DNA of 5,950 nt from Chloroflexi bacterium UBA6265 (GCA_002440805.1 DJVD01000180.1:1-5950), one strand, 5' to 3'; shown: positions 1-5,950, counted from the first letter of the stretch. Made by a program: numbers and translations. The notes: generated by a model not told the origin, from the letters alone.

Positions 1-27
1 TGGCTTCATCGTCTGACCGGGAATCCA

Positions 28-34
28 CTACACT
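28..34 (+). promoter_or_regulatory. Candidate -10 box (CTACACT) of the acyltransferase gene
   Basis: TACACT at 29-34 matches the TATAAT consensus at four of six positions and ends 36 nt before the ATG at 71. A weak -35 candidate, TTCATC at 5-10 (three of six matches to TTGACA), would give an 18-nt spacer. The box resembles the CTACAAT boxes ahead of the genes at 3615 and 4348, which is the main reason for listing it. It is inferred from pattern only and sits close to the left edge, so an upstream operon cannot be excluded. Confidence 0.4.
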
Positions 35-70
35 TACCCTCAAATCGCAACATAATGGGGGAAGACAACG

Positions 71-2230
71 ATGGCCGACGGGATGGCGAAAACGCCGGTA
101 GCACCTGCCGATAACCGCAAATTTCGACCAGACATCGAAGGCGTGCGGGCGATATCGTCTGTCACCGTCATGCTCTTTCACGCCGGTATCTCATGGATGG
201 CGGGGGGCTTCACCGGTGTCGATGTGTTCTACGTTCTCTCCGGGTTCCTCGTCACCGCCGGGCTGCTGCGCGAGGCCGAGAACCGTGGCAAGATCGACTT
301 CTGGGACTTCATGGGTCGGCGGTTCCGCCGCCTGCTGCCGGTAAGCGCGCTGATCATTGTCCTTACGGTGCTTGCCACCTATTACTGGATGGGACCCACC
401 ACCGGCAACACCACCGCCAAAGATGCGGTATGGACATCGATGTTCCTCGCCAACTGGCGCTTTATCGCGGTCGGTACGGATTACCTCGGCGCCCAGAGTA
501 CGGCCTCGCCCCTCCAGCATTACTGGACGTTAGCGGTTGAGGGCCAGTTTTACATTGTCTGGCCGTTGATCATGTTAGTACTGGCGTTCATCGCCCGGAA
601 GCTCACCACTATCTCGGTGCGCACGATTACCGGCATCACCCTGGTGGTGATGTTCATCGTCAGCTACTGGTGGAGTATCACCACCACCGAATCCGCTGCC
701 ACCGTTGCCTACTTCAGCACCTTCACCCGCGTGTGGGAAATCGCCGTCGGGTGTCTGCTGGCCGTATTCCTGCCCCGCATCCTCTATATCCCGCGTGCGC
801 TCGGCACCTGGTTGATGATCGGCGGCGTCGCCCTCATCATCGCCTCCTGCTTTATCATCCAGGGCGATACGCCATTCCCCGGCTGGATCGCCATCCTCCC
901 GGTCGCCGGCGCAGCTGCCGTCATCATGGGCGGATCGGTGGCCGCCAACAGCGTGATGGATCGATTCCTCGCGCTCACGCCACTGCAGATGCTTGGTCGC
1001 TATAGCTACGGTATGTACCTGTGGCACTGGCCCATGCTACAGATCGGCCCGAGCGCCATTGGCCGACCGTTCTCCCTGCCCGAGAAACTGTTGGTGCTCG
1101 TGATTGCTACCGGCCTGGCCGCCCTCACCTACCACCTCATTGAAAACCCGATGCGCAATATCTCCTTCCTGAAGGTGCGACCACCTCAGTGGAGTTGGGC
1201 ATTCGGCATCCTGCTGATCGCGATTCCCATGGTCCTGGGCGAGGGCACCATCCGCGCCAACCAGGAACCGGCGCCAATCACCATCGAGGACGCGGCCCAG
1301 TCCGAATATCCGGGCGAGGCAGAGGTATTGGCCGAGGTGGCCGCGGCGGTGAATGTGGATGAATGGCCGGAGCAGGCGCCCCGCATTGATAACCCCGCCT
1401 ATAGCAAGGAGTGCGATGTCACCCGGGCGGCCACAAGCTCCAGCGCCTGCGTCCATGGCGATCCCAATGGCAGCCGCACGGCGGTCATCTATGGAGACAG
1501 TCACGCCGCCATGTGGATTCCGGCCTTCGACCTGATCGGCAAGGCGAACGACTGGAAAGTGATCCAGTTGAACAAGCCGGGTTGTATTGCCCCCGATTTC
1601 CCCACATTTTCGAATGTGCTTGGCCGCGAATACACCGAGTGTATTGAGTACCGCGCCTGGGCGATGGACAAAATCGCCGAAATCCAGCCCGATCTGGTCG
1701 TGATCACCAGCGCGTATGATGGCTCGTTGCGCAGTACCGGCGATGAGGGCACTTCGGATGGCGTCGATCAGGCGTGGGAAGAGGGCCTCGGTAAAACCAT
1801 CGATGCGATTTCGCCAAATGCCGGTCGCGTGGTGGTTTTGGGCGATCAGGCCTATCCTACCCAGGCCGGTATCCAGTGCCTGGAAGCCAATCCCTCCGAT
1901 GTGAAAAAGTGCGGCGATCCATTCGACGACGCGGTTCATGCCGAACACAATGCCATGGAAGCGCGGGTAGCCAAGGAGCACGGCGCGGAATATGTCGATA
2001 TCGTGCCATGGATGTGTACAGAGGACTTTTGCCCGGCAGTGATCGGCGGAATTACCGTGCACCGCGACCGCATGCATATCAATGAGACCTACTCGGTATG
2101 GCTCAGCGAGGTGCTTGGCCGGGCCACCGGCATGATCGAGGGCGAACTTGCCACCCCGGTCGCCGGCGAGTTTGTGCCCTCCCGTACGCCTGCACACTTG
2201 CAAGCGTGGATGCTACCGCGATCGCGATGA
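71..2230 (+). CDS. Membrane O-acyltransferase (acyltransferase-3 family) fused to a C-terminal SGNH domain
   Basis: This 719-residue protein has the OafA-like two-part layout. Residues about 20-360 form a multi-pass acyltransferase-3 domain, with RPDIEGVRAI (19-28), FHAG with the likely active-site His37, GGFTGVDVFYVLSGFL (45-60), an arginine-rich loop RRFRRLLP (83-90), HYWTLAVEGQFYIVWPL (150-166) and GRYSYGMYLWHWPM (309-322). A further hydrophobic helix (about 374-390) leads to an SGNH-hydrolase-like domain. That domain has YGDSH (nucleophile Ser477) and a DRMH block (Asp666, His669), so the Ser/Asp/His set is present; no clear GxND block III is visible. Family knowledge: such fusions move acyl (often acetyl) groups across the membrane onto surface polysaccharide, lipid or peptidoglycan sugars. 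The substrate here is unknown. The start at 71 is supported by GGGGGAAG at 57-64, 6 nt upstream. Eight cysteines fall in the SGNH part in four close pairs, fitting an oxidising exterior location. No partner gene for glycan synthesis is adjacent, so it appears to stand alone. Confidence 0.93.
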   Translation: MADGMAKTPVAPADNRKFRPDIEGVRAISSVTVMLFHAGISWMAGGFTGVDVFYVLSGFLVTAGLLREAENRGKIDFWDFMGRRFRRLLPVSALIIVLTVLATYYWMGPTTGNTTAKDAVWTSMFLANWRFIAVGTDYLGAQSTASPLQHYWTLAVEGQFYIVWPLIMLVLAFIARKLTTISVRTITGITLVVMFIVSYWWSITTTESAATVAYFSTFTRVWEIAVGCLLAVFLPRILYIPRALGTWLMIGGVALIIASCFIIQGDTPFPGWIAILPVAGAAAVIMGGSVAANSVMDRFLALTPLQMLGRYSYGMYLWHWPMLQIGPSAIGRPFSLPEKLLVLVIATGLAALTYHLIENPMRNISFLKVRPPQWSWAFGILLIAIPMVLGEGTIRANQEPAPITIEDAAQSEYPGEAEVLAEVAAAVNVDEWPEQAPRIDNPAYSKECDVTRAATSSSACVHGDPNGSRTAVIYGDSHAAMWIPAFDLIGKANDWKVIQLNKPGCIAPDFPTFSNVLGREYTECIEYRAWAMDKIAEIQPDLVVITSAYDGSLRSTGDEGTSDGVDQAWEEGLGKTIDAISPNAGRVVVLGDQAYPTQAGIQCLEANPSDVKKCGDPFDDAVHAEHNAMEARVAKEHGAEYVDIVPWMCTEDFCPAVIGGITVHRDRMHINETYSVWLSEVLGRATGMIEGELATPVAGEFVPSRTPAHLQAWMLPRSR

Positions 2231-2613
2231 TTGCCCGATGATGATGTATTATTGCTAAAGGGAATATCACAAACCGGCTCAGGGAGCTGAAATAACGCTA
2301 ATCGGAACTTCTGTCGATCGCTACCTGGCCGCAACAGGCAATGGTGGCCAGTGTGTCGGCCGACGCTTCAGGTCCGGTTGGTTTCGTTGTCCCAATTGGC
2401 CGATATTGGTGAGGTGATGACTGCCAGCGACGTTCGCTCTTCACTTTGATTGGGAGAGCGTTCTGGGACGAGGCGAATGTTCTCTGGCCGTCGATTCATT
2501 GACGCTGCTTCAACCCTCTGGGTCCGTACTTCCGCCGGGTGAGAGCGTTTCATGTGGCAATGTTGGGTGTGAGATACCGCCGCATTTCACCGGGAATACT
2601 CAGGATGGGTAAG
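2231..2613. other. Spacer of about 380 bp with no convincing gene
   Basis: This stretch lies between the stop of the acyltransferase gene and the stop of the minus-strand small membrane protein gene, so both flanking genes end into it. All frames are broken into short pieces. The longest open stretches (for example 23 codons from ATG 2341 to TGA 2412, and 61 codons on the minus strand at 2368-2553) show no recognisable motif, no hydrophobic pattern and no good ribosome-binding site. There is a perfect 10-bp palindrome GTCGGCCGAC at 2355-2364 and a tiny possible hairpin, GCTC-AGG-GAGC, near 2278-2290 without a U-tract. I see no strong intrinsic terminator, tRNA or repeat array. It may be decayed coding sequence or a 3' untranslated/regulatory region; neither can be shown from this window. 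Confidence 0.5.
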
Positions 2614-2889
2614 CTACGGGTTTGCGGTTGTGGTGGCAAGCAGCCACACCATCACCCCCGCACCAAGCACCCGGCGAAAGGGAGAATTGCCCTGGGTGAT
2701 CTCAAGGTATGCCCAAAGGAAGATCGACCCAAATGTGGTGAGTTCGAACAATCGATGTGCAGCCGACCCGATGTTCAGTCGTGACAATAGCGAACTTGCC
2801 ATGATCATATACACGGGCAGGTTGGGCCACTGTGCGACCACGTACTCACCGTTATCATCCTGAAAGAACCGCTTGAGAAAGTTGGGCAT
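2614..2889 (-). CDS. Small uncharacterised membrane protein, 91 residues
   Basis: Read on the minus strand from ATG 2889-2887 to TAG 2616-2614. The N-terminus is basic and amphipathic (MPNFLKRFFQDDNGEYVVAQ) and is followed by WPNLPVY. Three hydrophobic segments come next at about residues 24-38, 49-63 and 72-86. The second and third are separated by a polar loop with ITQGNSPFRR. This acidic-basic N-terminal patch followed by two or three short helices looks like a genuine small integral membrane protein rather than a shadow frame. From memory, proteins of similar layout (NFLK-F-DD-G, then PNLP, then W-E--QG-N-FRR-LG) are annotated as hypothetical in several bacterial groups, but I cannot verify this here. 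The frame is open 17 codons further to a TTG at 2940-2938; I prefer the ATG because the hydrophilic NFLKRFF start looks complete. A weak AGG lies about 12 nt upstream. Function unknown. It is transcribed divergently from the DUF1697 gene. Confidence 0.68.
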   Translation of the reverse strand: MPNFLKRFFQDDNGEYVVAQWPNLPVYMIMASSLLSRLNIGSAAHRLFELTTFGSIFLWAYLEITQGNSPFRRVLGAGVMVWLLATTTANP

Positions 2890-2973
2890 ATTGGTAACGT
2901 ACCTGATAAAACCGGGATTAATAACCCCGAACAAGGCCAATCTATTGAGTATGACACGGATGCCGGAGGGACT
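2890..2973. promoter_or_regulatory. 84-bp divergent intergenic region with AT-rich dyads
   Basis: This spacer must hold the promoters of both the minus-strand small membrane protein gene and the plus-strand DUF1697 gene, if each is transcribed on its own. Two small dyads are visible: GGTA-ACG-TACC at 2893-2903, and CGGG-ATTAATAAC-CCCG at 2913-2929 with an inner TTA/TAA pair. For the minus strand, TTGTTC then a 17-nt gap then TTTTAT is a weak -35/-10 match that would place transcription start very near the ATG. No clear plus-strand promoter is seen; TTAATA at 2918-2923 and TATTGA at 2943-2948 are poor candidates. The dyads could be an operator shared by the two genes, but they are short enough to be chance. 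Confidence 0.35.
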
Positions 2974-3504
2974 ATGACGGTTTTTATCGCGCTCCTCCAG
3001 GGCGTAAATGTCGGCAAAAACAAACGCATCTCGATGAAAGACTTGAAGGAGATCGTGTCAGGCGTGGGCGGCAGCAATCCAACAACAGTCGCAAATAGCG
3101 GCAACGTGATGTTTGCGTATGCGGGTGCGTCGAATGAGGAAAGCCTCCAGGTCCGGTTGGAAACCGCCATCAGCGATCACGTCGGCATGACCGTGCCGGT
3201 AATCATCCGCACGGCAACCGACATGCGCCAGGTGGTGACACAGAATCCGTATCCCAAAGTCGCCGATCCAAAGCAGTTGCACGTCGAGTTCCTGAACCAC
3301 GCTGTGCCCGCTGCCCTCGCCGATCTGGAGTTCGGGGAAGATCACCTCACGGCAGTTGGCCGCGAGATTTACCTGCATTTGCCCAACGGCATCAGTGGGC
3401 AAACGTACGATGCCCGCGCCCTCGGCAAACGACTCGGCAGTAATCACACCAGTCGCAATTGGAACACGGTTACGAAGCTCGCCGACATTGCCTCCAGCAT
3501 GTGA
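2974..3504 (+). CDS. DUF1697 family protein
   Basis: A 176-residue soluble protein matching the DUF1697 family along its whole length. It has the N-terminal signature ALLQGVNVGKNKRISMKDLK (6-25), NSGNVMF (41-47), VPVIIRT (74-80), NPYP (91-94), HVEFL (103-107), YLHLPNGI (133-140) and the closing signature TSRNWNTVTKL (159-169). The usual family length is about 170-185 residues, so it is complete. The biochemical role of the family is not established; members are small cytoplasmic alpha/beta proteins found as single genes in many bacteria. The start at 2974 has GGAGG at 2965-2969, only 4 nt away, a short but usable spacing. It has no signal peptide or membrane segment. The neighbours do not indicate a function: a divergent small membrane protein upstream, and an unrelated membrane protein 110 nt downstream behind what looks like its own promoter. 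Confidence 0.92.
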   Translation: MTVFIALLQGVNVGKNKRISMKDLKEIVSGVGGSNPTTVANSGNVMFAYAGASNEESLQVRLETAISDHVGMTVPVIIRTATDMRQVVTQNPYPKVADPKQLHVEFLNHAVPAALADLEFGEDHLTAVGREIYLHLPNGISGQTYDARALGKRLGSNHTSRNWNTVTKLADIASSM

Positions 3505-3563
3505 GAACGAATCGCCGCCGGGAATTCTGCCGGGGTAACCACCCACTCGCCTGCCTGGCTAGG

Positions 3564-3570
3564 CTACAAT
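3564..3570 (+). promoter_or_regulatory. Candidate -10 box (CTACAAT) of the Pr6Pr gene
   Basis: TACAAT at 3565-3570 matches TATAAT at five of six positions and lies 44 nt before the ATG at 3615, in the 110-nt gap after the DUF1697 stop codon. No convincing -35 hexamer is present 16-19 nt upstream (the sequence there is a C-rich CACCCACTC run), so it may rely on an extended -10 (preceded by GGC) or an activator. The same heptamer occurs ahead of the gene at 4348. Confidence 0.45.
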
Positions 3571-3614
3571 GTAAAGAGTGAACGTACATCAACGAGACGT
3601 GAGGATCGACCACC

Positions 3615-4238
3615 ATGCTCCCTATCTGGATCCGCGCCTATCGCCTCATCTTCGGTGTCATGGCCTTTATCGCGGTCTTCTTCAACATCAACCACTACAA
3701 CGACCCAAACCTTTGGACACACTTCACCTATGAAAGCAACCTGATCGCCGGAGTGGTGCTGATCCTTGGTGCCACGGTGTTCGGTCGCTATCGCAACCCG
3801 GCCTGGTGGGATGTCATTCGCGGCATTGCCGTCATCTCGCTGTTACTCACGGGTGTTGTCTACGCCACCCTGCTTGATGGGTTCTACAACCCCTTCACCA
3901 CGTCGGAACATACGTGGGCCAGTTCGGTCATGCATCAACTCATTCCGGTTGTGATGCTCCTTGATATCCTCATCGTGCCGCTTGGGCCTCGCACGCCACG
4001 TTGGAACGTGGTGCTCTATATCATTTTTCCGCTGGTCTACCTCAGTCTCACCTTGCTGCGTGGACATGAGACCGGCTACTACCCATACGATTTCCTCGAT
4101 CCGGGTGAGTATGGCAATGGCTACACCGGCGTGCTCACTATTTGTGGCGCGTTGCTGCTGGCTTTTATCGCTACCGGGCTGGCAATCATCGGCTACAGCC
4201 GGGTGCGCCGAACGCCGGGCAGATTGATGTACGGGTAA
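3615..4238 (+). CDS. Pr6Pr family six-helix membrane protein
   Basis: A 207-residue integral membrane protein with six predicted helices at about residues 8-24, 40-56, 67-85, 103-123, 131-149 and 170-194. The conserved features fit the Pr6Pr (FAR-17a/AIG1-like) family: FTYESN (37-42) at the entry of helix 2, IRG (68-70), LLLTGVVYATLL (76-87), MHQLIPVVMLLD (106-117) with His107 in helix 4, FPLVYLSLTLLRG (138-150) and YYPYDFLD (155-162). The eukaryotic AIG1/ADTRP relatives hydrolyse fatty acid esters of hydroxy fatty acids using a Thr and a His. Helix 3 Thr79 and helix 4 His107 sit in comparable places, so a lipid-ester hydrolase role is possible but is inference; bacterial members remain uncharacterised. 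The start is supported by GAGG at 3601-3604, 10 nt upstream. A basic C-terminal tail (SRVRRTPGR) should face the cytoplasm. It appears to be its own transcription unit. Confidence 0.88.
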   Translation: MLPIWIRAYRLIFGVMAFIAVFFNINHYNDPNLWTHFTYESNLIAGVVLILGATVFGRYRNPAWWDVIRGIAVISLLLTGVVYATLLDGFYNPFTTSEHTWASSVMHQLIPVVMLLDILIVPLGPRTPRWNVVLYIIFPLVYLSLTLLRGHETGYYPYDFLDPGEYGNGYTGVLTICGALLLAFIATGLAIIGYSRVRRTPGRLMYG

Positions 4239-4258
4239 CACATCCCCACCCAGGTGTA

Positions 4259-4287
4259 TTCCCACATCGCGCAGACACGTCTACAAT
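4259..4287 (+). promoter_or_regulatory. Candidate promoter of the dehydrogenase-isomerase pair
   Basis: TTCCCA at 4259-4264 (four of six matches to TTGACA) and TACAAT at 4282-4287 (five of six to TATAAT) are separated by exactly 17 nt, the optimal sigma-70-type spacing. The -10 ends 60 nt before the ATG at 4348 and lies wholly in the 109-nt gap after the Pr6Pr stop. This is the best-formed promoter in the window and suggests that the downstream two-gene operon starts here. No obvious operator dyad is seen around it. Confidence 0.55.
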
Positions 4288-4347
4288 CACGGCGACTGTA
4301 GGACGGAGTGGTCCGCCCGCACAATGCTGTGATTGGAGTTTTCCGGC

Positions 4348-5469
4348 ATGAGTAATTCGTTGTTGCGCGTAGGAATCGTTGGTTCGGGTGGCATTGCTGC
4401 CCAGCATGCAATTGGCTGGAATGCGTTTCCGCAGTTCGCCACTATCGCTGCGTTGGCCGAGGTGGATACCGCCCGTGCCGAGGCATTCAGCCTCACTCAT
4501 ACCAATAGCGCCGCCAAAATCTACAACTCGCTCGATGCGATGCTGGCTGATGATGCCGTGGACGTGGTGGACATCTGCCTGCCCCATCATCTCCACACCG
4601 ATGCCGTGATTGCTGCCGCCAAGGCAGGCAAGGCCGTATTGTGCGAGAAGCCACTTTGCACCACGCTGGAGGATGCCCGCAAGATCAAGGCGGTGATTGA
4701 CGAAAGCGGTGTGCCGTTCATGAGCGGTCACAACCAGGTGTTCCAGCCAAGCCTGATCGAGGCCCGCCGCCTGATGGCTGCCGGTGTGATTGGCAAGCCG
4801 TTCCTGATGCGCAGCATCGAAACCTTCCGCAACCAGGCCTACGATCCCTACAGCTACGCGCAAATGCCGCCAGCCGGCCCCCGCGGCTGGCGCACCGATG
4901 TGAAATCCGCCGGTGGCGGCGAGTTGCTGGACACCGGGTATCACAGCACCTACCGGCTCCTGGCGCTGGCGGGCGAGGACAAGCCGGTCGAAGTCACCGG
5001 GTTCCTCAGTCGCTTCCATATCGCAGATTGGCCCACTGAGGACACGGGCCAGGTGACGATTCGCTTTGCCAGCGGCGCCGTTGGCGAAATCCTCACCAGT
5101 TGGGCATTCGATGTCGATGGCTCACGCCAGTTCGAGGTCAGCGGCTCACTTGGGGCAGTGGGTGGTGGCGCAACCTTCGTCAGCCACCAGCTCTACGGTT
5201 GGCCGGAAGCTGCCCGCCGCTCGATTCCTGGTACCCATACCTTCACCGCCGAAATCGGCCAGTTCATCAAGGTGGTTCGTGACGGCGCCTCCAACCCGGC
5301 TGATGCTGACGCGGCCATTCGCGTGCTGCAAGTGATCAAGGCCGCTTACCTGAGCGCCAGGCTGGGCCAAACCGTATCGCTACCCGACGATCCGTCCGCC
5401 GATCCGGTGCCGGGCAAGAGCACGCCCACGCCGTTTGATGTTGAAGTGCTGGACGATGTTCTCGCCTAG
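4348..5469 (+). CDS. Gfo/Idh/MocA family NAD(P)-dependent oxidoreductase
   Basis: A 373-residue two-domain dehydrogenase. The N-terminal Rossmann fold opens with LRVGIVGSGGIA (6-17, glycine-rich dinucleotide loop), followed by VDVVDICLPHHLH (71-83) and the family hallmark CEKPLCTT (99-106) with catalytic Lys101. The C-terminal alpha/beta substrate domain has GHNQVFQP (127-134), GWRTD (180-184) and GGGELLDTGYHSTYRL (189-204), in which Asp195 and His199 correspond to the usual catalytic D-x-x-x-H pair. Family members oxidise or reduce sugars, inositols or sugar acids; the exact substrate cannot be read from sequence. I chose ATG 4348 over the in-frame TTG at 4333 because GGAG at 4335-4338 lies 9 nt before the ATG and would be inside the longer version. 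It is cytoplasmic, with no signal peptide. The isomerase gene begins 15 nt after its stop, indicating co-transcription and a shared sugar pathway. Confidence 0.93.
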   Translation: MSNSLLRVGIVGSGGIAAQHAIGWNAFPQFATIAALAEVDTARAEAFSLTHTNSAAKIYNSLDAMLADDAVDVVDICLPHHLHTDAVIAAAKAGKAVLCEKPLCTTLEDARKIKAVIDESGVPFMSGHNQVFQPSLIEARRLMAAGVIGKPFLMRSIETFRNQAYDPYSYAQMPPAGPRGWRTDVKSAGGGELLDTGYHSTYRLLALAGEDKPVEVTGFLSRFHIADWPTEDTGQVTIRFASGAVGEILTSWAFDVDGSRQFEVSGSLGAVGGGATFVSHQLYGWPEAARRSIPGTHTFTAEIGQFIKVVRDGASNPADADAAIRVLQVIKAAYLSARLGQTVSLPDDPSADPVPGKSTPTPFDVEVLDDVLA

Positions 5470-5484
5470 AACCTGGAGCTATCC

Positions 5485-5950
5485 ATGTACAATCTGTTGA
5501 TTCCCGGCACCATCGGCATTCAGAACATCTCCCTGGCCGATTCGATCAAGCTGGCAAAGGATGCCGGGTTCGAAGGTGTGTCATTCGATATCTTCGAGGC
5601 CAAAGCCTATGCCGATGAGCATGGCGTAGCAGCGCTGAAAGACCTCTTCGGCGATATCATCCCCGGCGTGTGGAATACGGGCGTGAACTGGCAGGACGAT
5701 GCCCATCGCGATGCCCAGATCGAGGCATTGAAGCCGGTTCTCAGCCTGGCGCAGGAGCTGGGATCGCTGAATGTCACCACCGGCATCATGCCAGCCAACA
5801 ACGAGCGCCCCTACGAAGAACAGTATGCCTACCTGCAACCGCGTCTGAAGCAACTCGCCGAGGCCCTGGCTGCTGGCGGCGTGCGGATCGGCATTGAGTT
5901 CATCACGCCCAAAACGCTACGCGACCAGTTCACCTATCAGTTCATCTACA
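5485..5950 (+). CDS. Sugar phosphate isomerase/epimerase (xylose isomerase-like TIM barrel), 3' end outside the window
   Basis: The frame opens at ATG 5485 behind GGAG at 5475-5478 (6-nt spacing) and stays open for 155 codons to the window edge, so the gene is cut by the window, not broken. The visible part shows the alternating pattern of an AP-endonuclease-2/xylose-isomerase-like TIM barrel: an opening strand LLIPGTIGI (4-12), helix SIKLAKDAGF (20-29), strand GVSFDIFEA (31-39), IIPGVWNTG (58-66), a strand with NVTTGIMPAN (96-105), then a long helix PRLKQLAEALAAGG (119-132) and strand VRIGIEFITPKTLRD (133-147). Glu138 sits where this superfamily places a metal-binding glutamate. Such enzymes epimerise or isomerise sugars or inositol derivatives using a divalent metal. 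The full length is usually about 260-300 residues, so roughly half is present. The pairing with the dehydrogenase gene 15 nt upstream supports a role in sugar or polyol catabolism; the substrate is unknown. Confidence 0.88.
   Translation, partial: MYNLLIPGTIGIQNISLADSIKLAKDAGFEGVSFDIFEAKAYADEHGVAALKDLFGDIIPGVWNTGVNWQDDAHRDAQIEALKPVLSLAQELGSLNVTTGIMPANNERPYEEQYAYLQPRLKQLAEALAAGGVRIGIEFITPKTLRDQFTYQFIY

Noticed and set aside
1037..2203. Long open frame (388 codons) on the minus strand opposite the acyltransferase gene
   Set aside because: It lies entirely opposite a gene with clear family motifs over its full length. Its product is rich in His, Arg, Gly and Ile with no domain pattern, as expected for an antisense shadow of GC-rich codons.
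2217..2226. Palindrome CGCGATCGCG, containing the cyanobacterial HIP1 octamer GCGATCGC
   Set aside because: It is a single copy in the last codons of the acyltransferase gene; HIP1 is meaningful only when highly repeated, so this is most likely chance.
2454..2549. Direct repeat GAGAGCGTT at 2454-2462 and 2541-2549
   Set aside because: Nine bases twice in a few hundred is weak. The flanks do not match, and no insertion or target-site structure goes with it.
2368..2553. 61-codon minus-strand open frame in the large spacer
   Set aside because: The product is polar and low in structure-forming pattern, with no ribosome-binding site or motif seen; its length is within chance for this GC content.
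2539..2784. 81-codon plus-strand open frame overlapping the small membrane protein gene
   Set aside because: Its product is rich in Cys, His, Pro and Lys without motif and overlaps the more protein-like minus-strand frame, so it is taken as the shadow.
3516..3537. Possible terminator hairpin after the DUF1697 gene (CCGGGAATTCTGCCGG)
   Set aside because: Only a 4-bp self-complementary CCGG stem forms and no T-tract follows, so it does not meet the pattern of an intrinsic terminator.
4186..5019. 277-codon minus-strand open frame opposite the dehydrogenase
   Set aside because: Its plus-strand counterpart carries all Gfo/Idh/MocA motifs. The minus-strand product has no recognisable motif and starts inside the other gene.
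1..5950. Hidden defence, mobile or CRISPR-type system
   Set aside because: I looked for transposase or integrase motifs, terminal inverted repeats, repeat-spacer periodicity, toxin-antitoxin-like overlapping small genes and reverse transcriptase motifs on both strands and saw none. The genes are common housekeeping or metabolic families.

Overview
The window looks like ordinary chromosomal DNA from a free-living, moderately GC-rich bacterium (roughly 55-60% GC by eye). Genes start at ATG behind GGAG/GAGG-type Shine-Dalgarno sites. The protein families present (acyltransferase-3/SGNH fusion, DUF1697, Pr6Pr, paired Gfo/Idh/MocA dehydrogenase and sugar isomerase) are common in Actinomycetota, Chloroflexota (e.g. 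Thermomicrobia-like) and some Bacillota. I lean weakly to a Chloroflexota or actinobacterial lineage, but nothing here fixes the taxonomy: there is no rRNA, tRNA or marker gene.

Layout. (1) Positions 71-2230, plus strand: a 719-residue membrane O-acyltransferase fused to an extracytoplasmic SGNH domain, probably modifying cell-surface glycans. (2) Positions 2231-2613: a spacer of about 380 bp with no convincing gene. (3) Positions 2614-2889, minus strand: a small uncharacterised three-helix membrane protein. It is divergent from (4) a DUF1697 protein at 2974-3504, across an 84-bp spacer that contains small AT-rich dyads. (5) Positions 3615-4238: a six-helix Pr6Pr-family membrane protein. (6) Positions 4348-5469: a Gfo/Idh/MocA NAD(P)-dependent oxidoreductase. 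It is followed after 15 bp by (7) a sugar phosphate isomerase/epimerase-type TIM-barrel gene that runs off the right edge.

How the genes relate. Only the last two look like an operon: a dehydrogenase plus a xylose-isomerase-like epimerase/isomerase is a recurring pair in sugar, inositol and sugar-acid catabolism. The others look like independent transcription units. A CTACA(A/C)T box, a good -10 candidate, lies 36-60 nt before the start codons at 71, 3615 and 4348. I see no mobile element, CRISPR array, RNA gene or defence system. The least understood items are the small membrane protein, the unusually regular cysteine spacing in the SGNH domain, and the shared -10-like box.
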